A stretch of DNA of 64,000 nt from Aequorivita todarodis (lineage in GTDB: Bacteria; Bacteroidota; Bacteroidia; Flavobacteriales; Flavobacteriaceae), in NCBI RefSeq assembly GCF_028561335.1, contig NZ_JAQQTG010000048.1, forward strand, positions 1 to 64,000, given 5' to 3'. Each line of letters begins with the position of its first letter. Position 1 is the first letter of the stretch. The position numbers were made by a program, and so were the translations under genes. Below, one piece after another: positions 24,311 to 32,723 of this stretch. The notes beneath the pieces were generated by a model, which made no database searches, was not told where the DNA came from, and was given only the letters and a program-made list of their open reading frames with translations.

Positions 24311-26068
24311 TTACATTTCTTTTTCCAAAAGTTGTTTTGCGTAAAGTTCCTTGTAGTAGCCTTCGCTGTTTACCAATTTATTGTGCGTGCCCTGCTGTAT
24401 GATTTTTCCGTCTTCCAGCACAATTATTTTATCGGCATTTTTTACCGATGATATACGGTGGCTCACTATAATCGTGGTTTTGTTTTCTGAAATTTTATGG
24501 AGGTTTTGTAGTATTTCTTCTTCAGTTTCCGTATCAACCGCTGAAAGGCAATCGTCAAAAAGAAGTATCTGTGGGTCTTTAATAATGGCGCGGGCAATGG
24601 AAACGCGTTGTTTTTGGCCGCCGCTCAAGGTAATGCCGCGCTCGCCCAACACGGTGTCGTACCCTTTGGCAAAGCCGATGATATTTTTATGCACGGCGGC
24701 GTTTTTGGCAGCTTCAATCACCTCTTCTTCCGAAGCGTCCTCTTTCCCAAAGCGAATGTTGTTGCGAAGCGTATCACTGAAAAGAAAAGCATCTTGGGGC
24801 ACGTAGCCAATGCTATTTCGCAAATCCTCCAAATTTAACTGGCGGATGGGCGTATTGTCTATTTTCAGCATCCCTTCCTCTACATCGTAAAGCCTTCCTA
24901 TCAATTCCAAAATCGTCGATTTTCCCGACCCTGTGTTTCCAACAATCGCCAAAGTTTCACCGGGTTTTACCGTAAAGGAAACATCCTTTAGCGCCGTAAT
25001 CCCTGTGTCTGGATAGGTAAATGATAAATGGTCGAATTCAATATTTCCCCCAATCGGAGTATTTTCTGCCACTAAATTCTCGATGGAAGGTTCGGTCTCC
25101 AAAAATTCGTTGATTCGTTTTTGTGAAGCCTCTGCCTGTTGCACCATGGAAGTAACCCAGCCAACCACGGCAACGGGCCAAGTAAGCATATTCACATAAA
25201 TCAAAAATTCAACAATGGTTCCAAATTCGGCAATCTGGCCGTTTATGTAGCGTGTTCCGCCTATATAGATTACGAGTATATTGCTAATGCCGATGAGCAA
25301 AATCATCAAAGGAAAAAATAGGGCCTGCACCTTTGCGAGGTCTATGTTCTTCACTTTGCTGCCCTCAGCGAGTTCCTCAAAATTGGCGTTGGTACGTGGC
25401 TCTATTCCGTAGGCCTTTATTACCGCAATCCCGCTAAAACTTTCTTGTGTGAAGGTGGTGAGTTTTGAAAGATATTGCTGCACGATGGTGGTGCGTTGGT
25501 TAATAAGCACGCTCAGCCGGTATATGGCAATTGAAAGGATGGGCAACGGCGCAATGGCGTATAAGGTAAGGGTGGGTGCTTGATAGAACATATAGCTAAT
25601 TACCACCACGAAAAGCGTTACGGTAGTGATGCTGTACATAAGTGCCGGGCCCACGTACATTCGCACTTTGGAAACGTCCTCGCTGATGCGGTTCATCAAA
25701 TCGCCCGTGCGGTTCTGTTTGTAAAAGCCGAGGGAAAGTTTTTCGTAATGTTTAAAAATTTCATTCTTAAGGTCATATTCCACGTAGCGGGAAACCACAA
25801 TAAAGGTCTGCCGCATCATAAATGTGAAAAATGCCGAGAGCAGGGCAGCGCCCAGAAGTAGGAGGATGTTTATGAGCAGTTCGTGCTTTACAACGGCAAT
25901 GTCGGTAATTTCACCATTCATATACTGCTTTACCGCCGTTACGGAATCGCCCACTTTCATAGGGACGACCAATTTAAAAACGGTAGCGATGATAGTTATA
26001 AAAACGCCCAAGAGCAGGCGTCCTTTATATTTCAGAAAATATTTATTTAGATATTTTAATTCTTTCAT
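24311..26068 (-). CDS. ABC exporter, fused membrane and ATPase domains
   Basis: 585 residues. Membrane domain with six helices (about 15-310), then ATPase domain (about 335-580). Walker A VGNTGSGKST, Q-loop YVPQDAFLF, signature LSGGQKQRVSIARA, H-loop VSHRISS. After Walker B the catalytic Glu is Asp (LLFDDCLSAVD). That replacement marks the non-canonical ATP site in heterodimeric exporters of the BmrC/TM287 type, so this half-transporter may need a partner encoded elsewhere. Multidrug or lipid export is likely; substrate unknown. Confidence 0.88.
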   Translation of the reverse strand: MKELKYLNKYFLKYKGRLLLGVFITIIATVFKLVVPMKVGDSVTAVKQYMNGEITDIAVVKHELLINILLLLGAALLSAFFTFMMRQTFIVVSRYVEYDLKNEIFKHYEKLSLGFYKQNRTGDLMNRISEDVSKVRMYVGPALMYSITTVTLFVVVISYMFYQAPTLTLYAIAPLPILSIAIYRLSVLINQRTTIVQQYLSKLTTFTQESFSGIAVIKAYGIEPRTNANFEELAEGSKVKNIDLAKVQALFFPLMILLIGISNILVIYIGGTRYINGQIAEFGTIVEFLIYVNMLTWPVAVVGWVTSMVQQAEASQKRINEFLETEPSIENLVAENTPIGGNIEFDHLSFTYPDTGITALKDVSFTVKPGETLAIVGNTGSGKSTILELIGRLYDVEEGMLKIDNTPIRQLNLEDLRNSIGYVPQDAFLFSDTLRNNIRFGKEDASEEEVIEAAKNAAVHKNIIGFAKGYDTVLGERGITLSGGQKQRVSIARAIIKDPQILLFDDCLSAVDTETEEEILQNLHKISENKTTIIVSHRISSVKNADKIIVLEDGKIIQQGTHNKLVNSEGYYKELYAKQLLEKEM

Positions 26069-26080
26069 GTACTCTTTTGG

Positions 26081-26132
26081 GTTATTGGGTTACTGGGCTG
26101 TTCATGTGTTCAAGTTTAAATAACCCAATAAC
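26081..26132. repeat. Perfect 12-base inverted repeat
   Basis: GTTATTGGGTTA (26081-26092) and TAACCCAATAAC (26121-26132) with a 28-base spacer, between divergent genes. Possibly an interspersed element or an operator. Confidence 0.65.
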
Positions 26133-26180
26133 TTTGTCACGTATTAACCATTCAAAAATTCTTAATTTAACGACCATTGC

Positions 26181-26212
26181 TTTGTGGAATTGACAACAAT
26201 AAGTTACTTTTG
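26181..26212 (+). promoter_or_regulatory. Promoter of the Leu/Glu dehydrogenase gene
   Basis: TTTG (26181-26184), 20 bases, TACTTTTG (26205-26212): an exact Bacteroidota promoter, 41 bases before the ATG at 26253. Confidence 0.75.
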
Positions 26213-26252
26213 CACCGCCATTTTATAGGATGGTTAAAATAATTTAAAAGCT

Positions 26253-27350
26253 ATGGTAACTGAAGTAATTAAAACAAGCGAACTTCATAAAGTTGACCCC
26301 GTTTTCGGGCAAATGTCCTTTGACAATCACGAGCAAATCGTTTTTTGCAACGACAAAGATACTGGTTTAAAAGCAATAATTGGTATCCACAATACGGTTT
26401 TGGGACCTGCCTTGGGCGGCACCAGAATGTGGAACTATACCAGCGAGTGGGAAGCACTGAACGATGTTCTTCGCCTGTCGCGCGGGATGACCTATAAGAG
26501 TGCAATCACGGGCCTAAATCTGGGCGGTGGAAAGGCTGTCTTGATAGGCGATGCGAAAACACAGAAAACCCCGGAATTGATGCTGAAGTTCGGCGAGTTT
26601 GTTCACTCCCTTGGCGGAAAATATATTACTGCCGAAGATGTGGGAATGGCAACTTCAGATATGGACTTGGTGCGCACGGTTACGCCATACGTTACCGGAA
26701 TTTCAGAATCCAAAGGAGGCGCCGGCAATCCTTCTCCGATAACCGCGTATGGTGTTTTTATGGGAATGAAGGCTGCCGCAAAGTATAAATTTGGAAGCGA
26801 TATCCTGGAAGATAAGGTTATTTACGTGCAGGGAATCGGAAACGTGGGGGAAGCCTTGGTGGAAAACCTGAGCAATGAAGGCGCGAAAGTATATGTTTCA
26901 GACATTAACCAAGAACGCTTGGAAGAAGTGCGCGATAAATACAGCGTGAATATTTACGGGGGCGACAACATTTATACGGAGGAAATGGACATCTATGCGC
27001 CTTGTGCCTTGGGTGCTACCATTAACGATTTCACCATTAACCAGTTGAACACAAAGATTATCGCAGGTGCCGCAAACAACCAGCTTGCCGAAGAGCAAAA
27101 GCACGGAAAAATGCTACGCGAAAAGGGAATAGTTTACGCCCCTGACTTTTTGATTAATGCGGGTGGAATAATAAACGTTTACGCAGAACTTGAAAATTAT
27201 GACCGAAAGGAAATAATGCGCAAGACCGAAAATATATACAACACCACGCTTGAAATCTTGAAAAAAGCCGATGCGGATAATATTACAACGCATCAAGCGG
27301 CATTCAATGTGGCACAGGCCAGAATTGATGCAAGAAAAAACGAAAAATAG
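26253..27350 (+). CDS. Glu/Leu/Phe/Val dehydrogenase (leucine dehydrogenase type)
   Basis: Cytosolic NAD-dependent amino-acid dehydrogenase of 365 residues, converting a branched-chain amino acid to its 2-oxo acid and ammonium or the reverse. The N-terminal domain has GPALGGTRMWNY, LSRGMTYKSAITGLNLGGGK (catalytic Lys in TYKSA and substrate Lys in GGGKAV) and the following TAEDVGM. The Rossmann part has QGIGNVGEALVE and YVSDIN. Length and the NPSPITAYGVFMGM motif fit leucine/valine dehydrogenase rather than glutamate dehydrogenase. Together with HMG-CoA lyase (33.4 kb) it fits leucine degradation, though the genes are apart. Confidence 0.88.
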   Translation: MVTEVIKTSELHKVDPVFGQMSFDNHEQIVFCNDKDTGLKAIIGIHNTVLGPALGGTRMWNYTSEWEALNDVLRLSRGMTYKSAITGLNLGGGKAVLIGDAKTQKTPELMLKFGEFVHSLGGKYITAEDVGMATSDMDLVRTVTPYVTGISESKGGAGNPSPITAYGVFMGMKAAAKYKFGSDILEDKVIYVQGIGNVGEALVENLSNEGAKVYVSDINQERLEEVRDKYSVNIYGGDNIYTEEMDIYAPCALGATINDFTINQLNTKIIAGAANNQLAEEQKHGKMLREKGIVYAPDFLINAGGIINVYAELENYDRKEIMRKTENIYNTTLEILKKADADNITTHQAAFNVAQARIDARKNEK

Positions 27351-27371
27351 GTTTCCATTTTTTTAAAACAC

Positions 27372-27379
27372 TATCTTTG
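27372..27379 (+). promoter_or_regulatory. -7 element before nusB
   Basis: TATCTTTG, 57 bases before the ATG at 27437. The -33 region has only TTTC at a roughly correct distance. Confidence 0.45.
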
Positions 27380-27436
27380 CAGCGCACAGGAATTTTCTTG
27401 TGCGTTGTTTCTTTAAACCAGTTCTTTCAAAAAAAT

Positions 27437-28381
27437 ATGCTTACAAGAAGACATATCCGAGTAAAAGTTTTGCAGTCCGTTTACGCATATAACCAGCGTG
27501 CAAACCCGAATATAGATTCGCAGGAAAAATTTTTGCTGTACAGTATAGATCAAATGTTGGATCTTTATTTACTGCTTTTGCAGTTGTTGGTTGCACTTCA
27601 GGAACAAGCAGATAATTATCTTGTAATCTCACAGAAAAAACATCTTGCCACCGTTTCAGAAAAAAATCCGAGCCGAACCTTTGTCGATAACAAATTGATT
27701 CAACTTATAGCCAATAACTCCACTTTTTCCGACGTGATTAAAAAGAAAAAGCTCGATTATTGGTCGCTGGATGGCGAGTATGTGAATATCATTTTAAAAG
27801 AATTGCGCCAACTGGAATGGTACGAAACTTATCTTTCCAAAAAGGAAACCACCTATAAAGAAGACCAAGATTTTGTGGCCAAGCTATTTAAGGAAGTGAT
27901 CGCGCCCAACGATAAACTTTATGATTATTTGGAAGACAAGCGATTGACTTGGGTGGACGATTTCCCGATAGTTAATACGGCCATCGTTAAAATGCTGGGC
28001 AAGCTTTCAGAAAAAAACGCATCTTCCCTTTTGGTCCCCAACCTATATAAAAACGAAGAAGACCGTGAATACGCTTTGCAGCTTTTCAGAAAAGTAATTT
28101 TGAACGAGGACAAGCTAAATGCACAAATTGAAGGGAAAACCCCCAACTGGGACCAAGAGCGAATTGCCGATGTAGATTTGATAATTCTGAAAATGGGAAT
28201 TGCGGAATTTTTATTCTTTCCGTCCATTCCCGTTAGGGCCACAATCAACGAATATTTGGAAGTTTCCAAAGAATATTCAACCCCCAAAAGTAGCATTTTC
28301 GTCAACGGTATTTTGGACAAAATAGTGAAGGAATTTGAGAAAAACGGCAAACTGAATAAAATTGGTCGGGGCCTTCAATAA
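27437..28381 (+). CDS. nusB: Transcription antitermination protein NusB
   Basis: 314 residues from the ATG at 27437 (MLTRRHIRVKVLQSVYAYNQ), the usual start of Bacteroidota NusB. About twice the length of the E. coli protein. The N-terminal helical section (1-180) starts with the RNA-contact region RRHIRVK, and the core NusB helices lie at about 200-310 (LFRKVILNEDKLNAQIEGKT, RIADVDLIILKMGIAEFLFF, IPVRATINEYLEVSKEYSTP, FVNGILDKIVKEF). It acts in rRNA antitermination with NusA/E/G. It precedes the DUF1573 and yajC genes. Confidence 0.92.
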   Translation: MLTRRHIRVKVLQSVYAYNQRANPNIDSQEKFLLYSIDQMLDLYLLLLQLLVALQEQADNYLVISQKKHLATVSEKNPSRTFVDNKLIQLIANNSTFSDVIKKKKLDYWSLDGEYVNIILKELRQLEWYETYLSKKETTYKEDQDFVAKLFKEVIAPNDKLYDYLEDKRLTWVDDFPIVNTAIVKMLGKLSEKNASSLLVPNLYKNEEDREYALQLFRKVILNEDKLNAQIEGKTPNWDQERIADVDLIILKMGIAEFLFFPSIPVRATINEYLEVSKEYSTPKSSIFVNGILDKIVKEFEKNGKLNKIGRGLQ

Positions 28382-28396
28382 AAGCAAAAAAATGCC

Positions 28397-28404
28397 TACT
28401 TTTG
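28397..28404 (+). promoter_or_regulatory. -7 element before the DUF1573 gene
   Basis: TACTTTTG, 33 bases before the ATG at 28438; no clear -33 TTTG. Confidence 0.5.
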
Positions 28405-28437
28405 GCGTGCTAAAAACATAAAAAAATCTAAATTATC

Positions 28438-28920
28438 ATGAAAAAATCAGTTTTAATAGTAGCAATACTATCTGTTTTTGCTTTCTCTTCTTGTAAAGAC
28501 AATGCAGCAGACAAAGTAAACGAAGAAAACGTTGCCACAGCAGAAGCGCGTGACGCAGAATCTGGAAAATTTCCAGTAATTACTTTTGAAGAAAGCCAGT
28601 TCGATTTTGGAACCATTGACCAAGGTACTCCGGTTGAGCACGTTTTTAAATTTAAAAACACGGGGGAAGCACCTTTGATGATCGTAAATGCAAAAAGTAG
28701 CTGCGGCTGTACCGTTCCAGAATACACAAAAGATCCAGTTGCTCCAGGCGAGGAAGGTCAGTTGTTGGTAAAATTCAACGGAAGTGGCCAGAACCAAGTT
28801 AGCAAAACAGTTACCCTTACTACAAACACAAAAGCGGGAACAGAAACTTTGACAATAAAAGCTTTTGTAAACCCTAAAGCTGGTGCTGCAAAAGCCCCAA
28901 TTAAAACCCCAACTTCCTAA
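28438..28920 (+). CDS. DUF1573 lipoprotein
   Basis: 160 residues. Lipoprotein signal MKKSVLIVAILSVFAFSSCK (lipobox FSSC). Residues about 48-145 form the immunoglobulin-like DUF1573 domain: FEESQFDFGTIDQGTPVEHV, FKNTGEAPLMIVNAKSSCGC, VAPGEEGQLLVKFN. The conserved SSCGCT is present. The end is Ala/Pro/Lys-rich. Exported; function unknown although this domain is common in Bacteroidota surface lipoproteins. It lies 28 bases before yajC, in the same direction. Confidence 0.9.
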   Translation: MKKSVLIVAILSVFAFSSCKDNAADKVNEENVATAEARDAESGKFPVITFEESQFDFGTIDQGTPVEHVFKFKNTGEAPLMIVNAKSSCGCTVPEYTKDPVAPGEEGQLLVKFNGSGQNQVSKTVTLTTNTKAGTETLTIKAFVNPKAGAAKAPIKTPTS

Positions 28921-28948
28921 TTTCAACTTTTAGGAATAAAAAATTGCT

Positions 28949-29239
28949 ATGGAACAAATACAAAGTTTTTTACCGATAATATTATTGTTTTTGGTGATGT
29001 ATCTCTTTTTGATACGTCCCCAAATGAAAAAGGCCAAACAGGAAAAACAGTTTGCCGCCCAACTTAAGAAAGGCGATAAAGTGATAACCACTGGCGGAAT
29101 ACACGGTAAAGTGCTAGAGCTTTATGACGATGGAACCTGCATTATTGAATGCGGCGCCGGAAAAATAAAGTTTGAAAGATCTGCCATTTCTATGGAAAGA
29201 ACAGCAAAACTAAACGCTCCCGTAAAGGAAAAGAAATAG
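28949..29239 (+). CDS. yajC: Preprotein translocase subunit YajC
   Basis: 96 residues. One N-terminal membrane helix (about 5-23, FLPIILLFLVMYLFLIRPQ) followed by the conserved RPQMKKAKQEKQFAAQLKKG and the small cytosolic domain DKVITTGGIHGKVLELYDDG. Accessory subunit of the SecDF-YajC complex. A strong hairpin terminator follows. Confidence 0.93.
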   Translation: MEQIQSFLPIILLFLVMYLFLIRPQMKKAKQEKQFAAQLKKGDKVITTGGIHGKVLELYDDGTCIIECGAGKIKFERSAISMERTAKLNAPVKEKK

Positions 29240-29256
29240 CAATAAAAATTATAAAT

Positions 29257-29304
29257 TAAAAGCACCAAATTCCAATTATCCATTTGGAATTAGGTGCTTT
29301 TTTA
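29257..29304. terminator. Bidirectional terminator between yajC and pepT
   Basis: AAAAGCACCAAATTCCAA pairs with TTGGAATTAGGTGCTTTT and is flanked by A-runs on the left and T-runs on the right, so it can end both convergent genes. Confidence 0.85.
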
Positions 29305-29321
29305 TTTTTGCAATTTCCAAA

Positions 29322-30584
29322 TTATTCTTCCTCTTTCTTAAATTTTGAAAGATCCTGCGCCGTTATTTGGGCAATATTCACAATTACCTCCACGGCCTTT
29401 TGCATACTTTCCACAGGTACATATTCATACCTGCCGTGAAAGTTGTGCCCTCCCGCAAAAATGTTCGGGCACGGAAGCCCCATAAAGCTCAGCTGCGAAC
29501 CGTCCGTTCCGCCGCGAATGGGTTTGATAATAGGTTCTATTCCAGCTTGCTCCATGGCCTGTTTCGCAATTTTCACAATGTGCATAACCGGCTCGATCTT
29601 TTCGCGCATATTGAAATATTGGTCTTTTATTTCAACAGTTACCACTTCCATTTCGTGCTGCTCGTTCAGATCGTCAGCAAGTTTTTGCATCATATCCTTT
29701 CGGGCCTCAAAATGCTTACGGTCATGGTCGCGGATTATGTATTGGATTTTAGTTTCATCAACCGTTCCTTTAATGCCGTGCAGATGAAAAAAGCCCTCCC
29801 GCCCTTCGGTATGCTCAGGGGTTTCCAGCCTTGGGAGCGAATTGATATAGTCCGTAGCGATGTACATACTGTTCACCATTTTTCCCTTGGCATAACCGGG
29901 ATGCACAATTTTTCCCTTTACGGTAACCGTGGCACCGGCTGCGTTGAAGTTTTCATATTCCAGTTCGCCCACTTGGCTGCCGTCCATGGTGTAGGCCCAA
30001 TCGGCACCGAATTTTTTCACATCAAACTTATGCGCACCACGGCCTATTTCCTCATCGGGAGTAAACCCAACGCGGATTTTTCCGTGCTTAATCTCGGGAT
30101 GGTTTATAAGATATTCCATGGCCGTAACTATTTCGGTAATTCCCGCTTTATCATCAGCGCCCAAAAGCGTGGTACCGTCTGTTGTGATAAGGGTCTGGCC
30201 TTTGTAAAGCAACAAATCCTCAAAATAATCGGGTGAAAGCACGATGTCCTTTTCCTTATTCAGAATAATGTCCTTTCCGTTGTAATTCTCAACAATCTGG
30301 GGTTTTACGTTGGCTCCGGTAAAATCTGGCGAAGTATCAAAATGTGAAACGAATCCTATCACTGGAACGGGATGCGAAACATTGGCAGGCAAAGTAGCCA
30401 TTATATAGGCGTTTTCGTCAATGGTTACGTCTTCCATTCCTATTTGTTTCAGCTCTTCCGCAAGTTTATTGGCGAGGTCCCATTGTTTTTTGGTGCTGGG
30501 CGTGGTGTCGCTGTTTGGGTCGCTTTCGGTATCTATGGTTACGTAGCTTTTAAAGCGGTCAATAAGGTGTTGTTTTTCAATCAT
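29322..30584 (-). CDS. pepT: Peptidase T (tripeptidase)
   Basis: Cytosolic zinc aminotripeptidase of the M20B family, 420 residues, which removes the N-terminal residue of tripeptides. Metal and catalytic motifs: SHFDTSPD (His and catalytic Asp), LLGADDKAG (bridging Asp), [11 protein letters not shown] (general-base Glu and ligand Glu), [13 protein letters not shown] (Asp), and the C-terminal [19 protein letters not shown] with the last His ligand. The inserted dimerisation domain (about 215-330) is present. Full-length compared with E. coli PepT (about 408). Confidence 0.95.
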   Translation of the reverse strand: MIEKQHLIDRFKSYVTIDTESDPNSDTTPSTKKQWDLANKLAEELKQIGMEDVTIDENAYIMATLPANVSHPVPVIGFVSHFDTSPDFTGANVKPQIVENYNGKDIILNKEKDIVLSPDYFEDLLLYKGQTLITTDGTTLLGADDKAGITEIVTAMEYLINHPEIKHGKIRVGFTPDEEIGRGAHKFDVKKFGADWAYTMDGSQVGELEYENFNAAGATVTVKGKIVHPGYAKGKMVNSMYIATDYINSLPRLETPEHTEGREGFFHLHGIKGTVDETKIQYIIRDHDRKHFEARKDMMQKLADDLNEQHEMEVVTVEIKDQYFNMREKIEPVMHIVKIAKQAMEQAGIEPIIKPIRGGTDGSQLSFMGLPCPNIFAGGHNFHGRYEYVPVESMQKAVEVIVNIAQITAQDLSKFKKEEE

Positions 30585-30668
30585 GTTTGTGATAATTTTT
30601 CTGTTTCTCTGTGCAATTTTGGTAAATGGACGGTATGTAAATCGTCAATGATTATTTTAAGCCGGCTG

Positions 30669-31025
30669 CTAATATTCCTGGACCAACACCTCGGTGGGAA
30701 TCTGCAAAGCGTCACTTAACTTCCGAATCATATTCAATGTAAGTTTGCGTTTTCGGTTAAGAATTTCACTTACCCTACTTGTAAAACCTACAACTTCTGC
30801 TAGGTCCTTTTGGTTCATCCCCATTTGCTCCATACGGAATTTTATAGCTTCAATGGGGTCTGGCATTCCTATGGGGAAATTTTCGTCTTCGTATTTTTCT
30901 ATTAATATTGATAGCACCTCTGCCTCGTCGCCATTGGGCGTGTCCTCATCGGCATGGAATATGGTTTTTAGTCTATCCAATGCCTTTCGGTAATCTTTTT
31001 CCGTTTTTATTGCTTTAATTTCCAT
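30669..31025 (-). CDS. higA: HigA-type antitoxin, HTH-XRE
   Basis: 118 residues from the ATG at 31025 (MEIKAIKTEKDYRKALDRLK), the common start of the long HigA antitoxins. The N-terminal half is helical; the HTH lies at about 60-110 (RMEQMGMNQKDLAEVVGFTS, VSEILNRKRKLTLNMIRKLS). It should bind and neutralise HigB and repress the operon. The gene starts 1 base after the higB stop. Two palindromes upstream of higB are the probable binding sites. Confidence 0.88.
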   Translation of the reverse strand: MEIKAIKTEKDYRKALDRLKTIFHADEDTPNGDEAEVLSILIEKYEDENFPIGMPDPIEAIKFRMEQMGMNQKDLAEVVGFTSRVSEILNRKRKLTLNMIRKLSDALQIPTEVLVQEY

Positions 31026-31026
31026 A

Positions 31027-31320
31027 TTAAATAGTATTTGCATCAATGGTGTCGTATTCTTTGTGTGTGCCAATAAAAAGGATAAAAACCCATTTTCGAG
31101 GATAATTTATCTCAACAATCAAGCGGTATTTGTTTCCGCAAATGTTGAATACCACACGATTATTTTTGAGAATACTTGCCGTGGTATATTGTTCTTTTAT
31201 TTGGTTAGGGTCTTTCCATTCAGCTTTTGAAACTTCTCGATACCAAGCCAAAAGTTGTTGTTCGCAATCGGGGTTTCGCTCCCAATATTCCCGTAACGTT
31301 CTTTTTGCAATAACTCTCAA
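31027..31320 (-). CDS. higB: HigB-type mRNA interferase toxin
   Basis: 97 residues of the HigB_toxin family: MRVIAKRTLREYWERNPDCE, AWYREVSKAEWKDPNQIKEQ, VVFNICGNKYRLIVEINYPR, WVFILFIGTHKEYDTI. It has a RelE-like fold expected to cleave mRNA on the ribosome. The start is TTG at 31320, chosen because M-R-[VI]-I-[AS]-[RK]-[RK]-T-L is the family N-terminus and no ATG is near. It precedes higA in a toxin-first order. A short leader and two palindromes lie directly upstream. Confidence 0.88.
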   Translation of the reverse strand: MRVIAKRTLREYWERNPDCEQQLLAWYREVSKAEWKDPNQIKEQYTTASILKNNRVVFNICGNKYRLIVEINYPRKWVFILFIGTHKEYDTIDANTI

Positions 31321-31325
31321 AATGA

Positions 31326-31366
31326 ATATTTGGCCAAATATAAAACAAAATTACCAAATTGGTAAT
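31326..31366 (-). promoter_or_regulatory. higBA promoter with two palindromic operators
   Basis: ATATTTGGCCAAATAT (31326-31341) is a perfect 16-base palindrome. ATTACCAA-A-TTGGTAAT (31350-31366) is a second one with 8-base arms. On the minus strand TATATTTG (31342-31335) is a -7 element inside the first palindrome. HigA binding here would cover the promoter. The predicted transcription start is within about 10 bases of the TTG start of higB. Confidence 0.7.
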
Positions 31367-31544
31367 AATATTGGGTTTTAATAAATGATTGATTTTATTT
31401 TGGAAAATGTTCAAGAATTAATCTGAAAGCAGGGCGCATAGGCTCTAAATTGATTTCAAAGTGGGTGCATATTTGGGCGCTTCCTTTCATATTTATCTCG
31501 TATAAAATTTGATTGTATTTAGAAAAAAGTTATGCCATTTATGG

Positions 31545-31552
31545 TATTTTTG
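31545..31552 (+). promoter_or_regulatory. -7 element of pyrD
   Basis: TATTTTTG, 18 bases before the ATG at 31570; it also rules out the upstream in-frame start at 31513. The -33 box is not clear. Confidence 0.5.
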
Positions 31553-31569
31553 CAGCACATTTCTCAACC

Positions 31570-32628
31570 ATGTACAAAACCATCATCCGTCCCATTTTTT
31601 TCAGTTTCGATCCTGAAAAAATCCACCATTTCACCTTTTCCCTGATTCGGTTTTTCCATAAAATTGGCTTCGGAAGTATTTTCAGAAGCATTTATAAAAT
31701 TGAAGACCCAAAACTGGAGCGCGAACTTTTTGGATTGAAATTTCCAAACCCAGTGGGGCTTGCCGCGGGTTTTGACAAAGATGCCAAGCTTTATAAGGAA
31801 CTTTCAAATTTCGGTTTCGGTTTTATTGAAATTGGGACCGTAACCCCAAAACCCCAGCCCGGCAATGAAAAGCCGCGATTATTTCGATTGAAGGAAGATT
31901 CCGCAATTATAAACCGAATGGGTTTTAACAACGGCGGGGTGGAAGAAGCGGTTGAAAGATTGAAGGCAAATTGTTACCCTGAGCCCTCCGACTCCGCTCA
32001 GGACAGGCTCCATCGAAGGGTTTTAATAGGCGGAAATATTGGGAAGAATAAAGTTACGCCCAATGAAGAAGCCGTAAACGATTACATACTCTGTTTTGAG
32101 GCACTTTTTGATTATGTGGATTATTTTGTGGTAAACGTAAGTTCGCCCAATACGCCAAACCTGCGCGCACTGCAGGAAAAGGAACCGTTGACAAAACTGC
32201 TGCAAGTTTTGAAAAAAACAAATTCCAAACATCAAATCCCAAAGCCCATTCTTCTGAAAATAGCGCCAGATTTGACCGATGAGCAGCTTTTGGATATTAT
32301 CGAGATTGTTGAAACTACCAAAATCGACGGTGTTATTGCAACCAACACCACCATTTCCCGAGAGGGACTTGCTTCGGAAAACAAAAACCAAATGGGCGGT
32401 TTAAGTGGAAAGCCTTTAAATAAAAGAGCTACGGATGTAATCCGTTTTCTTTCCGAAAAAAGTAACCGTGCATTCCCGATTATAGGCGTGGGCGGAATCC
32501 AATCGACCGAAGATGCTTTGGAAAAACTAAATGCGGGCGCAAGCTTGGTGCAGCTTTATACGGGTTTTATTTACGAAGGTCCGGGGTTGGTTAAGCAAAT
32601 AAACAAAGCGATACTAAAAAGGACGTAG
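31570..32628 (+). CDS. pyrD: Dihydroorotate dehydrogenase (quinone), with in-frame insertion
   Basis: 352 residues, class 2 enzyme, oxidising dihydroorotate to orotate with FMN and passing electrons to membrane quinone (pyrimidine synthesis). The N-terminal amphipathic helices are [23 protein letters not shown]-barrel motifs: [78 protein letters not shown] (catalytic Ser), [29 protein letters not shown]. Between LKAN and VLIGG sit about 15 extra residues ([16 protein letters not shown]) encoded by a genome-repeat palindrome at about 31971-32021. The rest is intact, so it is probably functional. Confidence 0.92.
   Translation: MYKTIIRPIFFSFDPEKIHHFTFSLIRFFHKIGFGSIFRSIYKIEDPKLERELFGLKFPNPVGLAAGFDKDAKLYKELSNFGFGFIEIGTVTPKPQPGNEKPRLFRLKEDSAIINRMGFNNGGVEEAVERLKANCYPEPSDSAQDRLHRRVLIGGNIGKNKVTPNEEAVNDYILCFEALFDYVDYFVVNVSSPNTPNLRALQEKEPLTKLLQVLKKTNSKHQIPKPILLKIAPDLTDEQLLDIIEIVETTKIDGVIATNTTISREGLASENKNQMGGLSGKPLNKRATDVIRFLSEKSNRAFPIIGVGGIQSTEDALEKLNAGASLVQLYTGFIYEGPGLVKQINKAILKRT
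31971..32021. repeat. Interspersed palindromic element inside pyrD
   Basis: ACCCTGAGC...GCTCAGG...CGAAGGGT: outer ends ACCCT/AGGGT and inner CCTGAGC (31978-31984)/GCTCAGG (31996-32002) are inverted. The words CTCCGCTCAGG and CGAAGGG belong to the CCCTGAGCGGAGTCGAAGGG-type repeat common between flavobacterial genes. Here it lies in frame inside a coding sequence. Confidence 0.7.
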
Positions 32629-32635
32629 GACGGTC

Positions 32636-32719
32636 CCCTCCCGACCTCCCCAAAGGGGAGGAGATTGATCCAGTTTTTTTCAAACCGTCCTGTTTCAAAC
32701 CGTCCTGTTTCAAAACGTC
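32636..32719. repeat. GC-rich palindrome and 15-base tandem repeat before lysE-type gene
   Basis: CCTCCCC..GGGGAGG (about 32646-32661), then two exact copies of CAAACCGTCCTGTTT (32681-32695, 32696-32710) and a partial third. No promoter is recognised between the repeat and the ATG at 32724. Confidence 0.65.
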
Positions 32720-32723
32720 ATTT

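Noticed and set aside
29367..30236. 289-codon plus-strand frame opposite pepT
   Set aside because: Shadow of pepT, whose metal ligands are all present; the translation has many rare residues and no domain.
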